Shown here one piece after another: positions 9,502 through 21,163 of a stretch of DNA of 64,000 bases (position 1 is the first letter of the stretch; each line of letters begins with the position of its first letter). The translations under genes and the position numbers were made by a program. Under the pieces are notes generated by a model. The model was not told where the DNA came from and did no database searches. It worked only from the letters and a program-made list of their open reading frames with translations. Where the stretch lies: assembly GCA_977006965.1 (NCBI GenBank), contig OZ345353.1:124001-188000 (forward strand), in the 5' to 3' direction. The DNA comes from Phymatolithon calcareum. Taxonomy: Eukaryota; Rhodophyta; Florideophyceae; Hapalidiales.

Positions 9502-11265
9502 ATGAGGGAATACGAGCTGAGAATACATGTCAACGCATGGAATGCTATCCGCTACGTTGTCATCACACTTGTCATGGTCCCGCTGGCCGAGAAACTCTGG
9601 GATCTTTCTCACTCAAGAAGAACTGGTCAAAGAATAATGCGTGGCCGTGCGGCTCGCTTGCGCCAGAGCAAGCTTGCGCACTGGGGACTACACCAGGAAG
9701 TCGACGAGAATTCGAGACTGAGCAAGGTATTAGCAATTTCTGTTTGCGTGCTTCACATTGCGGGTGCGCTTCTACTTGAATACGGAAGCGGGTCGATGGG
9801 TACCTACATTTTGCAAGATGCTATGCTGAGTCAGACTCTGAGAGATGACGGGGATTTGCGTCCAACTGGAGCTTATTTTGTCGATGCAAGCTATGTTTTC
9901 GGTGGGCAGTTTGGGCCAACTGATTGCATCGATGGTGCGCCGAGAAATCTGTCCGACTTCGGGCTCCGCATGGAAGAAAGACCTGCATTCACAATTGTTT
10001 CTTCTCTTCATGTCCCAGAACCAAATAGTACAAATGATCTAAAGAAGGCGTACCTAATATCAAATTCGGGATGGAGATTCCAAGTGTACGATAATGGAAG
10101 TACTCGTTGGTACGCCGTTCACAATGATGACGACTTGCACGGTGCTCCTACAACTTACGTGGGGTTCATCAATGAAACAATAAGCTGTCAACGGCTCGAC
10201 AGATCTTCCTTTTCGTGTTCCGAATACGAAGAAGAGGTGGAGAATCGTAATCTACTCTCCAAAGTTCTCGCAAATACTGTGGTGGCAGGAGCAACTTGGG
10301 CCAATATGTTTTTGATGCCACAAAATAGGGAACTAAGCTTAAACCTGAACAGAGTCTCCATTATGGAAATGCAACAAGGACACGAAGTTGAATCAAATGG
10401 ACAAACCGCATGGGTCAGAAATGGAATGCCTCGAGACCAAACAACAAAAGGTTCAGGCATCCATTTAGCACTGCACATCAAAGGTCTGGAAGATGGGTGT
10501 ACGCACAAGCATGCAGTACATGTTGCAGATCCGGACAAGTTAAGCGGATTAAGAGTCTCGAATTCGAATTTTTCAACTACACAGCAAGCTTGGATTCTAG
10601 ATCAGCAGGACCACAAATTGTTTCTTCTCACAAGCGGAAACGCTGTGTCGGTAGGAACTCTAATGCAATTCAGAAACGAGTATTGTTCTTTTGCTGATGT
10701 CTTCAGCCTCTGCATCAAAAGATTGTCAAGTTCAAAGCATGTACTTGCTTTCTATATGTTTGCGCAAAGTGCTGGCCATACAATGCAGTACACCAAGATA
10801 TTCAGTTTTTCTGTTGACGGCAGATTGCACAAAACGGAAGCACTCAATCTTGCTGTCCAAGGTATTCTTGAGGCAGTGAGAAAAAATCAATTTTCGCTAA
10901 CGGTGAGACATATGGATATTCAGAGAAGAATTACCAAACTCGTCAAAAGCGGAAGAGTATATTCAGGATTTGTTCGTGTTCTAGGAACTCAAGTGAAGGG
11001 CAAGTCGGTGTTGCGCTTGACGGATGTTGCAACCATCGACATTCTCGGCATAGTCGGTGTAGTGCTTCTAACAGTTTTGGTAGCAGTACCGATTCCCATG
11101 GTGTTTTACTACAGAAAAAGCTTGGTGGTTGACGTCGAAAGCTCGTTTAGACGAGCGGTGATGGTAATCAAGGGCATACATAGCTGCCAGGAGGAGCTTG
11201 ATAGAGTTCCCAGTATTGTTGCTAGAGACGAGGGTGACGGCACGCAATTGGAATTTGATGTATAA
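9502..11265 (+). CDS. membrane protein with large extracytoplasmic domain, function unknown
   Basis: A 587-residue protein I do not recognise. Visible features: a first hydrophobic segment at about 15-30 (YVVITLVMVPLAEKLW), a second at about 77-93 (AISVCVLHIAGALLLEYG), a long polar region of about 430 residues, and a third helix near 530-550 (IVGVVLLTVLVAVPIPMVFYY) followed by a short tail. The polar region has several Asn-X-Ser/Thr sites (NLS, NST, NGS, NET, NFS) and scattered cysteines, so I infer it faces the lumen or outside and is glycosylated. The frame continues 10 codons upstream to a TTG, but the first ATG is 9502 (MREYELRIH). Base composition is more AT-rich than in the CtpA and RING genes. 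It borders the transposon-rich block, so it could belong to a lineage-specific expanded family. Confidence 0.7.
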   Translation: MREYELRIHVNAWNAIRYVVITLVMVPLAEKLWDLSHSRRTGQRIMRGRAARLRQSKLAHWGLHQEVDENSRLSKVLAISVCVLHIAGALLLEYGSGSMGTYILQDAMLSQTLRDDGDLRPTGAYFVDASYVFGGQFGPTDCIDGAPRNLSDFGLRMEERPAFTIVSSLHVPEPNSTNDLKKAYLISNSGWRFQVYDNGSTRWYAVHNDDDLHGAPTTYVGFINETISCQRLDRSSFSCSEYEEEVENRNLLSKVLANTVVAGATWANMFLMPQNRELSLNLNRVSIMEMQQGHEVESNGQTAWVRNGMPRDQTTKGSGIHLALHIKGLEDGCTHKHAVHVADPDKLSGLRVSNSNFSTTQQAWILDQQDHKLFLLTSGNAVSVGTLMQFRNEYCSFADVFSLCIKRLSSSKHVLAFYMFAQSAGHTMQYTKIFSFSVDGRLHKTEALNLAVQGILEAVRKNQFSLTVRHMDIQRRITKLVKSGRVYSGFVRVLGTQVKGKSVLRLTDVATIDILGIVGVVLLTVLVAVPIPMVFYYRKSLVVDVESSFRRAVMVIKGIHSCQEELDRVPSIVARDEGDGTQLEFDV

Positions 11266-13779
11266 CAAGCATCGGCTGCGAACGAGCAGTGTGTGTGACA
11301 ATGATAGACAAAACATAAAGGTGTCGAGGTCAGCATAACTCCAGTGCAGGACTGGATGTGGTCTGGACGAAAACGATGAGTCCCTGTATAACGGACTAGG
11401 CGATATACGAGAATGAACAAGTTATCAAAAGCTGTCTTTGGAGTGTTACTGAGGGCTTTTAAGTAAACAACTAAACAGTTGCGTAAAACCTGTGTGGTGG
11501 GCAAACTCTAGCGCGAAGCTATATGCAGACCGAGGCAGCGAGCTCTTGAGTGGTGACAAGAGGAGACCTGATGAGCGATGAGCGAAATGCTCCACGAACA
11601 TGTAATGAACTGGGAAAACGTGATTGACTTCTCTAGGAGTTTGGAGCTGAGATGGAGCTTGAGCCAAACAATGTCTGCTGGAGATCGAATACAGAGCTAA
11701 CGTGTACTACGTGTACAACGTGTGCTATATGTAGTGCGACCGACCTGGTAACAACACTGTAGTCTGCGTCAGTCAAGTCTGTAACTCCACAATCACAGGG
11801 TCACAAGACAAGACAGTGGCTATCTGGCAATGAGGCGAGCCCGTGAGTGTTCTTGTTGTTGAGAGAGGCAAAGTGGAGTTCGTCGCAGTGAGCAGCGAAA
11901 CGAAACGGATATTTCCCGGCTATTCGGATTGCTCTCTGAGAATAAAGAACGCGACAAACTGAACCTATATTCGGGCATAGGTACAATGCGGAGAATAGAA
12001 TTAAGGAAATTCGCTAAATGGCCACCAAAAGTGGCAAAAGTGCGCTAAATTGACACCCCTACCCAAAGGCACTACTCACCCTTAGCCGGGGAAAGTAATA
12101 GGGGGAGGAAAGCAAAGCGTATGACAACCGAATTTTGTATTAACACAACAGCGCGCTTTATTTGAAACTGCGGAATCGCATCAAAAAACAAGTATGAAAC
12201 CAGATTTACTAGAAAATCTAGTTTCATATTTGTTTTTGATGTCCAAAATGTACGTTTGTATTCGCCGCGGTGAATGTCAGGGGTGCTAATAATCGCGCGT
12301 CCATTCTGTGGTCAAAAATAATGACCAAACAGCAAGATAAGGAATGGACACAGCTTGTGCACGTAAGCGGAATTTTGTGCCAGTAGTTTCGAAGAGCTCG
12401 GCTGACGCCAACGCACGAACTGCATTGATTAAGGCGTTGGAGCTGCATAGACACTATCAAGTGCTCTGCGCTCGGTAACCAGTGAGCGTTTATTGGGCGA
12501 CCTTCTCGAATACGCCGTAGCAGATGTACACGAGTACATTAAATTCATTAATTTTTCTGATACATCAATTCCCTTATAATTTTGTGTGCGGAAACGACTA
12601 CGGATTTTTATTAATTTTTTTGATTCCTTGAAAATTTGCTTTCCTCCCCCTCTTACATTCTCCTGACCCTAGCAAAATATTCTATCGTACTCACCCCAGC
12701 CTACTAATCCGTTTCTCAGAGCACTCTGTGCGACAGTAGAATTTAGTGCATGCGCAACTCTCTCTGGTTTAGCTCCTCGTCATGGACAACATCTCCGTCG
12801 TCGAAGGCTGTGAGGTCGATGATCATAGACTGAGCCGCTTTGTCCATGTGCTTTCGCTTCGCCTCGACAAGGTTGTGGATGTTAGACCTACCTTATGTCT
12901 GTGAGAAGTTGCCGTTGTGTCCATACGAGGAGCAGTGACTGGCCCTCATTTCGGACGGCACGTAGGGCTTCTTGCGCTTGCTGCCCAGCTTAGCCACAAG
13001 TTGAAACGGTACCAAATCATCATGCACTAGCTGACAACAATGACTGCAACACGCGTGATGCTTCCCTCGTGTTCGCAACAGCCGTGCATCCCCGAACAAG
13101 TGCTTGTTCCAAGGGTTGAACACGATCCGATGCTGCACCAAGCGCCTGGAAGCGTAAAAAGCTGCTTAACTTCCCGATTGATGTTTTGTGGGATACCACG
13201 AAGTTAGCAACGTCGTCGAAGTTTCCAAATGTAGTCGCCCACCTGTATCATGAGCTCCTTCTTGTCCGTGGTTTCAGAGTGAGTAGTGCGGGAGTGTTGT
13301 GAGTTAAGCGTGTCAGACGAATTCGAAGATGTACACTAGGGGAAGTACCAGCGCTACTTCACTTTTTCCGTCCAAACAACGCAATTGTTAGCGCTCCACG
13401 TCATGGATGACTTGTAGTTTTGGCCTGGGTGTCTATTTAGAGTAATTTTACCACTTTTTGTGGTCATGTAGCGGATTCCCATTTTTAATTATACTAATAG
13501 TTTGGAGCTATGGATCGCGCGCGCAAATCGATAAATGCCAAGAACAGGTACTGTAAAATACCTCAATTTATACATAAAACCAGAAGATATATAGTGCGAA
13601 TCGTGCGCAGAAGGTAAGTACGCACGTGGTGCGCACAAAAAAATTGGACTCTCGCGATATAAATGTGGGCGATATTATATTTTCTGATGTATGTGGGCCG
13701 CAGTGAATTGCCGCCTGGGAAAGGAAAAGTATTTTGCATCCTTTATTGACGGACATCTCGATATACAAAAGTCATCCTC
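11266..13779. other. gene-poor AT-rich region, decayed repeats
   Basis: No gene I can support. An 82-codon minus-strand frame at 12893-13141 has a CCSHC/H cluster that may be a decayed zinc-finger remnant, but it is isolated and unassignable. Confidence 0.4.
12180..12240. repeat. near-perfect hairpin palindrome
   Basis: The arm ATCAAAAAACAAGTATGAAA at 12180-12199 mirrors TTTCATATTTGTTTTTGAT at 12222-12240, with the stem continuing inward to AGATTT/AAATCT and a loop of about 5 nt. It may be a tiny MITE or a fold-back relic. No coding content. Confidence 0.75.
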
Positions 13780-15920
13780 TTGAAAACAAAGGGCTAGGTC
13801 ACACAGGAGTTCAAAGCCTTCAAAAAAAACTTTGAAAAGCAAACCAATGTGGCTATAAAACGATTCCACACCGGTAATGGTGGGGGGTACGCAAACAATA
13901 ACATGAAGGCATACGTAGCACTACATGGAATAGAGCATTCAACAACGGCGACATACAGCCCGTAATCCAATGGAATCGCCCAGCGAATTCCCTAAATGAC
14001 AGTTTCTAGGGAGAAGCCATCCTGTATGCCGTGTCTATATAAGACAGAATCAGTTCTAAAGTGTTGAGCCGAAACTCTCCATTTGAATATATACATAGCG
14101 AGAAACCAAACATTTCACATTATTGAGTCTTTGGGTGTCAAGTAATGGTTAGCGCGCGAAAAGATCTAAGTATTAAATTGAAAACAAGGCTGTTACAAAG
14201 ATCAGGGTGGCGTGCACTAGCAAAAAACACTATAAGGCTTTCAATCCGGGAACAATAGAAGTAGTACTTGTGAGACATGCAAATTTCAATGAGAAAATGT
14301 TACCCGGCTATGAATTTGACGATAAGGTTAACACCGACGTTGATTCTGATTCTAATCGAGCAATGAGCAAGACAGACTAATTGAAATTGATGAAATATTC
14401 TCAGATTCTGATAGCGAAAAAGAAACGAAGAACATTGATATTTCTGGGCAAGATGAAATTCTTATGAATGCCGATGAAGTTCGTCGATTCCCGCAAAGGA
14501 TTAGAAGACAACCAAGGCACTTAAATGGCTATGTAGGCACTGTTGCTGTTAATAAAACATACGATCCTAACAATCCAACTCTTGAGGAAGCTCTCATCTT
14601 TGAGTATCGTGATCAGTGGGTCGAGGCAATGGAGCATGAGTACGCAACAATGGTACAACTAAGCTCATACTGGCTTGCAAATAGGTCTGAAAATCAAGCA
14701 AATTTATGATGGAACTATTGGTCGTTTCAAAGAGAGACTGGTTGTCTGCAGAAACATGCAGAGACCTGGTGACTATGACGATATATATTTCCCAATAGTT
14801 GATTTAACAACAATAAGGGTTGCACTAGCGATTGCATAATATGAAAAAGCACATAAAAATCACATAGATGTCTCGAAAGCTTTTTTTATGGAAAATTAGA
14901 AGAGATAGTGCACATGGAGCAACTTGAGGGATTTGCAACAACCAACAAGAAACAAGTGTTCTTACTGACGAAAATCCTACATGGCCTGAAGATGGCACTA
15001 CGAGTGTGACACTCGCATCTCGCATACACTCAGAAAGGCTTAGAATTTATGAAATACAGCCACACTGAGAGAGTATGCGTTCGAATTGAGGGAAAGTTTT
15101 ACATAAGAATGTTTATTTACGTTGACCTTATTTTAATCACTTCAAAGAGTTTCGAATTTCTATGAAACGTCAGACTAGAACCATTAGAACACTACAAAGT
15201 GACTAACTTGAGCGAGGCTTAGTATTTACTAGGTCTACCATTCATCTAAAATAAGGATTCCATAGTCTTGGCTCAAAAAAAGTACGTGGGCGATGTTCTA
15301 CAGAAGAATGGAATGTCAGACTGCAAGTCTGTCACAAGACCAATGGATCTAGGGCAATATAAGAAACTTACATAAAACCATTTAATTGGGTCCGTGTCAA
15401 AAGCATATTTAGGTACTTGAAAGAAACTAAAAATCTTTGTTTGCGTTTGAAAATATCCGACCTAATTCTAGACGCTCATGCAGACGCAGATTGGGCGGGA
15501 AACTCTCAACCGTTTTCTCTAAAAGGAAATGTCAAGATGATTAAGAGATCTATTTTAGGCTGGAGAAGTACGAAACATATATATAGTGCAATCTAGACAA
15601 CAGAGGCCGAGTACATAAGTGTATTAACAGATTCCAGAGTCTGGCTGCGTAAGCTCCTTCATAAATTTGGATACGCCCAGTCAAACCCGGTAACAGTTTT
15701 CCAAGATAATATAGGATCAATTAATTGGGCATATGGCAATGGAATCTTTCAGAGATCAAAGCCTATCGAAGTTAGATATCATCACGTACGAGATCTGATT
15801 CAAAAAATTGAAATTTGTCTGACTCATGTCGGAAGGGATGGCATACTAGCTGACATGATGACTAAGCCACTGATTGGGCCCAAATTTAAAAGAAACATCA
15901 TTCAGAGAGGAATATGTCCA
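13780..15920 (+). mobile_element. Ty1/copia retrotransposon remnant: integrase, RT, RNase H
   Basis: Broken plus-strand frames follow the copia order. The integrase end is FHTGNGGGY, YVALHGIEHSTTATYSP and NGIAQR at about 13860-13990, followed by ISHY and VFGC. A pol linker contains RRQPRHLNGYV and LEEALIFEYRDQWVEAMEHE (14464-14709). RT pieces are IRVALAIA, HIDVSKAFF, IYVDLILI, LGLPFI and KYVGDVLQKNGMSDCKSV (about 14800-15350). RNase H pieces are DAHADADWAGNSQ, LGWRSTKHIYSAI, TTEAEYISVLTDSRVWLRKL, SKPIEVRYHHVRD and ADMMTKPL (about 15410-15880). Many stops and frameshifts make it non-functional. No LTRs could be delimited. Confidence 0.85.
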
Positions 15921-16089
15921 ATCCAAGATTACAAAATCAAAGATACCCATCAAAAAAGATGATAAATCATGCAAAAATAGTAAAAGCGTCGAGCCAGGTG
16001 GGATTTGAGGGCGATATATACATTTCAGGCCCGAAGGAAGTAACTCTTGAAATGCAAGAAACATTTTCGCACATACCTGTTGAGATGGC

Positions 16090-16375
16090 GCAAACGTTTT
16101 ATGTAGTATGCGCACTCAACCTTAATGCGTGGAGCATACATGCAATGACATTCACGCTTTCAAGAACTTTGTACTTTGCGGAACATGTTCCGTTACAGGC
16201 ACAAACTGTGGATACAAGGTTTCCACGGAAGGAAATGGCTCTTATGGTATAGTCATACATTACGGCCCAATGATTGTACCGGATGTTTATTATGTTTCGC
16301 AATACAAGAATACTCTGAGCAAAAGCATGCTCATTTACAATGGATGTTCGTGTAAACTAGCGGATTTGTACTGAA
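16090..16375 (+). mobile_element. copia Gag-pol protease-region remnant, displaced downstream of RNase H
   Basis: Two frames join into the copia protease pattern: LNAWSIHA where the WxxDSGAS motif would be (active Asp changed), then CNDIHAFKNF, YKVSTEGNGSYGIVIHYGP, MIVPDVYYVSQYKNTLSK and LIYNGCSCKL, matching the family's DVLYVPxxxxNLLSVSxLxxxG. In an intact element this block precedes integrase. Here it follows RNase H by about 200 bp on the same strand, so it belongs to a second truncated copy or to a rearranged element. Confidence 0.6.
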
Positions 16376-19325
16376 GCCCTGTCGGCTAAAGAAGCTGCTG
16401 AGTCGTCTGACTTATCGAACGGCACCGTCCCGGTCTTAATAAATTCCCTGTAGCTCCCGGATGTGCGAAGTCTCAGCTTGCCCTCCCTGGGCAGATATGT
16501 GGGCATCTTGCCAAAACAGCGACCTTGGTCGGAATAGAAATTTGTCAAGTTTACGTCTCCAAAACTAAAACGGCTCCCCTCTTTCCTTCTCATCCGTTCC
16601 CATAAACTTCAAACTTATATATTCTACATATGAACGGCTCAATTATCTCCCGTGCTAAGTGCCTCCGGCACCACCAACAGATAGCCTTTCTGTTATAGCC
16701 CATGTTGGGTCCGACACCGGACCGGTTGGGAAATGGTGATTTCGGCCGTCGAAATTCTGAATCGTAAAATCGCCAGTGGTCCAATCATGATCTCTCCCGT
16801 ATGATACATTCGTTGCTGGCTGCATCCGTCTTGCTCTTTTTCAATCGCTATCCCATGTTGTATTGCTCCACGTGGAATTACGATCACCCCGCGAGATATT
16901 CTAGGGTATATGTAGTTGCACTCTCGCATCTTCCGGGGACAAGCTCTTCGTCCGCGTAAAAAAAGAACCGTCGCCTGAAACCAAATACAGAGACACGCAG
17001 AACACTTTTACCCCCTGAGCCCGCATACCGCACCAGTATCACAGACGTCCCTTCCACGAGGCATTGCCTCCAAATCATCATTACCGACAACCTGTCTGTG
17101 GCGTCCAATACCACTTTCATACCCTTCATTTCTTATAAGGCTAGCTCTCTTCAAATTGTCATTAAAGCGTGCACTTACAGCAAGCCCTTACAGATAGCAT
17201 TACAGTCCTTACAGTACCGTAGGTTTCGATGCGTACTTACACCATGAAGGATCACCAAGGGCAAACTCTAGAACCGCTGCTTACAGCTTACAGCATGCAA
17301 GGTTCTTATACTGTAAGCATTACGACGGGCTAGGAAGCCGCGAAGTGACTTCCAGATTCTTCCATTGATCCATTTCTCATACTGCCAAGTCATTCTTGAT
17401 CCAATTCTTTTTCTATAAAGGTCGCCGCTTCGCGGCGCCCTCGGCATTTTACCAGGGAACAACCCGACCACTGCCAGTGTCCAACTTGTGCGTTTAACAA
17501 CCCCACAATGTCGTAATGCAGGAATTTATTTCTTGATACTGCAACGTCTCTTCTGACACTTCTAACGGCTGAAACGACGAGATCTTAATCCGACTTCAAC
17601 AGTTCGACAAGATATCATGCTCAACACAGTATGCAATGGATAGAACTACTCTACAACGGAATGACTACGAGCAAGATTTTAGCCACTTTTTACAAGCAAG
17701 ATTAGGAGTATCAAACTTAAGTACTAAGTGAACATAACGCTACAGAAGTCGTAATCGGTGAACAAATTCCATTTCAACAAACGGAAATTTCAATTTTAGC
17801 ATATCACAAAGGCTGCGCAAACGACAGAGAACAAGAGTCTTACAATAGCGAAAGTGATAGTCTTCCTGATGATATTGAGTAGATAAAATCATTCGGTGGG
17901 TGGGGTGGTGAACGTGTCGCACTTTTGGCGATGTTTGTTTTCGGTTCGATGAGTACACGTGGACCTCCAGATGCGTCGACTCGAGACCGATTTGAGAACA
18001 CCAACTGAGTCTTGGCTTATTCTTTGTAGACTGAGTAGCATAGAGTATGACAGATCATTTAGCGAGCCTATACTTAAGGCGTTTGGTATCACCGAGTTTG
18101 AGGAGCATCATCATCATCATTTCTACGTCATTCCATTCTGTTTCGTCAATGTAAACCCCTTGTTCATTCAACCCATCCACCACATCGGTGAAGAACATAC
18201 GTTCGCCTACAGCGGAAGGCGAATTTCCGTACCTGGCGTCGTGAGTCCGGGGAGAACCAGTTCGCAGTCCAACGACTGACTGGAACTCTGCAAGACGTTC
18301 ACCGTTTTGCATTTGCAGGTCCCGTCCGTTTCCAAGTCCATATCCTAAGCTACTGTCCCTGTTCTAAGCTGCACTCTTCGTTCGAAACCAAGCGTGTCGT
18401 GTCTTGTACAAGATCAAGCTCTTCTTTCGGTTCACGCGTTAGCACCCGTTCGTAAGTGGATCCGTACGCCGACGACATCTTCGTCCGTATTCCGACAGAA
18501 CGGAGACCTTGTAAACGTTGAGTCAATACATATCATTGTGAGTCGTCATGAATCAATAAGAATTCATGTTAGACGGAATCCAGAAATGATTTTAAATAGG
18601 GAGCCGACCTCATTAAACCCTGGTCAGACTCACACAACAGAGTGAGCTCCCATCAAACAAAACAAAATTCCTAAGGTAGACGCTTCTAACTCCAACATGA
18701 TGCGATGCTTCCCACTAAAACGACGAATGGGGAACTGCTAAAGTAGGCGTCTGATTAACTTCCAGACATGGGGTTTGCCGGAAGCATATTGCGTTCTTCC
18801 TGCTCGCAGAACCTGTGCCGGAATTTAAGTCGCCAATTCCTGCAGCTTCTAGTGCCACTGCATCATTGCGTGTCTATAGCACTCGCCCTACGCCTGTCGC
18901 AACGTTACGGTGCTTGACTAAGACCAAAGCTAATTCCCCCGTTGGGAGCAACGTGACGCTACTACACAGTGAAGACGTAACTAAAGCGAGTGTATCTACA
19001 CAAAGTTAGAATCTGGCGAGCCCTTAAAGTCTTCTCTCTGTGTTCATACCAGACGAAAGCACGCTTTGCGCGTCTGGGATATTTGATGATTTTATTTTGA
19101 GAACTCCCAAAGCCTCGCCTTGGAGTAACGGGAAAGCTCTTGTGATATTCTTTAAGGTAAGGTCCTCTGGCTTCTCAACGTTCTTGATTCGTGATTCTCT
19201 CAAAGCAAGAGTTCCTGTGAGTCTCCTTCACTCAAACGCAAATTCTATGCTCATATTCGACGACGCTAGAGTACGTTGTAAGGCGACTAGTTCGATCACC
19301 GCGGTAATCCCAAAGTAGGCACCCA
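16376..19325. other. gene-poor region with decayed transposon-like frames
   Basis: No gene I can name. Minus-strand frames at 16693-17129 (about 145 residues across a frameshift, including VIVIPRGAIQHGIAIEKEQD) and frames at 18815-19318 look like old coding sequence, but I cannot assign them to a family. Several TACAGTA words occur around 17200-17320. Confidence 0.35.
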
Positions 19326-19745
19326 TTACTGATTTTCTGTAAAGGGATGCTGGGTCGGAATGGGTTTGAAGTCTAGAAAGTAGAACACGAAAGTTAAGGT
19401 CACTACTAGTGCGGCAAGCACGCGGTCGAGTAAAGGACCCCTAGTAACATGCCTGGGAATAGGAATCTTCATTGATCTGCCTTCTTCTTCCTTTTCCCAT
19501 ACCTTATTTATTTCTTCTCTCCTCCTCTTCTTCGTGACAGATCCCTCCTGGGCTTTCTGAAGGGCTTGTCGCAAGTCTTCATAAATCTTGAGATAATCAA
19601 TATCCTTCGTTGCTTCCTCATCTCTTCCAGAGTACTCTTCTGTTTCTGCAAGGCTCTTTTTCTGTCTTACAAGGCTTATTGCAAACCTTTCCGCTTGATG
19701 CCGTTTCCACACCTTTGGAAGTCCCAGGTGGCGCAGAACTCGCAT
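19326..19745 (-). pseudogene. LINE ORF C-terminal tail, decayed copy
   Basis: A 139-codon frame with HQAERFAISLVRQKKSLAET, EEINKVWEKEEEGRSMKIPI and FYFLDFKPIPTQHPF. These line up in order with GQHFALRLMKAKQEIEK, EERNRLSQAWEQEEEGLKRR and WFFGRFPPRAPTS of the LINE tail at 1-905. The RT part is missing upstream, which is normal for truncated LINE copies. The final part is diverged. Confidence 0.65.
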
Positions 19746-20026
19746 TCAGTCCCTGTGGTGTTCGGCATATATTCCGAAAATATTATTGTATAACAAGCCC
19801 TCTGCCTATTCGATTGCCCGGAGCAATCGATTTGTCATTGGAGTCACGTGTAGTGCGTACTTCTATTTCGGGACTATTAGCTACTTAAAGATCCTGATAC
19901 ATGTTTCCGGTTTGAAACCTCGAACATTAACTCCAAGCTCCCGAAGCTGATGTATGTATCCTGCAACATTTAGAACTCGTGCTCTACCCGTGTCGTCCGT
20001 AACAGTCGCAAATTCGAAGTCTAGGG

Positions 20027-21155
20027 CATACCTTGTAATTAATTCATTTTCAATATATTCGCAGCTCGCTTTCGCGTAAGAATAGATTATTTAATCAAGA
20101 AAGTCAAATGCATAAGTAATTTATTCATGGAGAGGGTCAAAAGTAAATATGAATTATTGGAATATATTCTCATTCCATTATCGCACTTACGTCTTGGATG
20201 CACCACAGGTCTGTATTCATATGTAGAAAAAGCAGCATCTCAAGGTTCGCTGGAGACAGACTCTTCCTGTGCTTATTCAGAGTGTATCCAGCTTTGGAGA
20301 AGAACCGTTCAACGATGTTGGAAGTAGGCAATATGAAACGAAGGTCCAAAAACCATGAGCCGCGGCCAGTTTAGGTTTGTAGAAGTAAGCAGCCTTGTCA
20401 CTTGAATTAATCGATGGTGTGCATGTCGATGACGAGCGAAGAGTCGGTTTCCTGAAGATCTTTCAATTCCTCTGGATGCTTGGCTCGCACGTGCGATAAC
20501 AGATTGGCATATCCACTGCCCTTCTGCTTCCTGGTAGTGCCACAGAGGCATCTCCGAACGCAATCGTCGTCGTCGTTTCGTGGCTAAAAAAGATTTCCCT
20601 GACTCGTTTCCGAAGAGTTGACTTGTGTGGCATGATTCCAGTAGTCCAAATAAAATTGAAGGACGCTCACAAAGATGTGCAATTGATAGAAGTTGATGAA
20701 GTGATGGGGGTTGGCTTGGATGTGAGTGATTTGACTTGACCGGGTCGCAATTTAAGTACTAGTGTTTAGATATTGCAGCAATCCTGATAACAGCTAATTG
20801 TCGGAAAGATGGTTCTAATGTTCTCATCAACGTTCAAATCATAGTACGTTGTAGTCTACAAGCGAGACACGTACTATTGATATCAATCAAGTGAGTGTAA
20901 TGTTGCAACGTTACGCAGGCAAGAAAACATGTTCTATTTGTGAGCAACATTAGTAGTAATAGAAAAGACAAGTGCGAGCACCTTCAGAATCAGACACGGA
21001 GAGTAATTCTAAAAGTATTCTCCCTCCTGCAAAAATAAATTATTTTATTCTATCGAAGCTATGAATGAATTATTTATCCAACAGATTGCAGTTGAATAAA
21101 TAAATATAAATACATATTCGAATACATTTAAATATGAATTTTTTTACAAGGTATG
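20027..21155 (-). mobile_element. hAT-type DNA transposon, internally deleted, with BED and hATC remnants
   Basis: Ends are exact: terminal inverted repeat CATACCTTGTAA at 20027-20038 and its reverse complement at 21144-21155, with further imperfect similarity inward (about 35 bp in total). They are flanked by an 8-bp direct duplication GTCTAGGG at 20019-20026 and 21156-21163. Inside on the minus strand there is a BED-type zinc-finger fragment (CLCGTTRKQKGSGYANLLSH then VRAKHPE, about 20560-20450) and the hAT dimerisation region (LPTSNIVERFFSKAGYTLNK, SLSPANLEMLLFLHMNTDLW, about 20350-20170). Most of the catalytic core is missing, so it is non-autonomous. Confidence 0.88.
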
Positions 21156-21163
21156 GTCTAGGG

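Noticed and set aside
16884-17129. 81-codon minus-strand frame as a gene
   Set aside because: Coding-like composition, but broken by a frameshift into the next frame and without a recognised domain; treated as an old remnant.
18394-18560. YADDI string on the plus strand suggesting a reverse transcriptase
   Set aside because: A stop lies five codons upstream and no other RT motif is in register, so it is probably chance.
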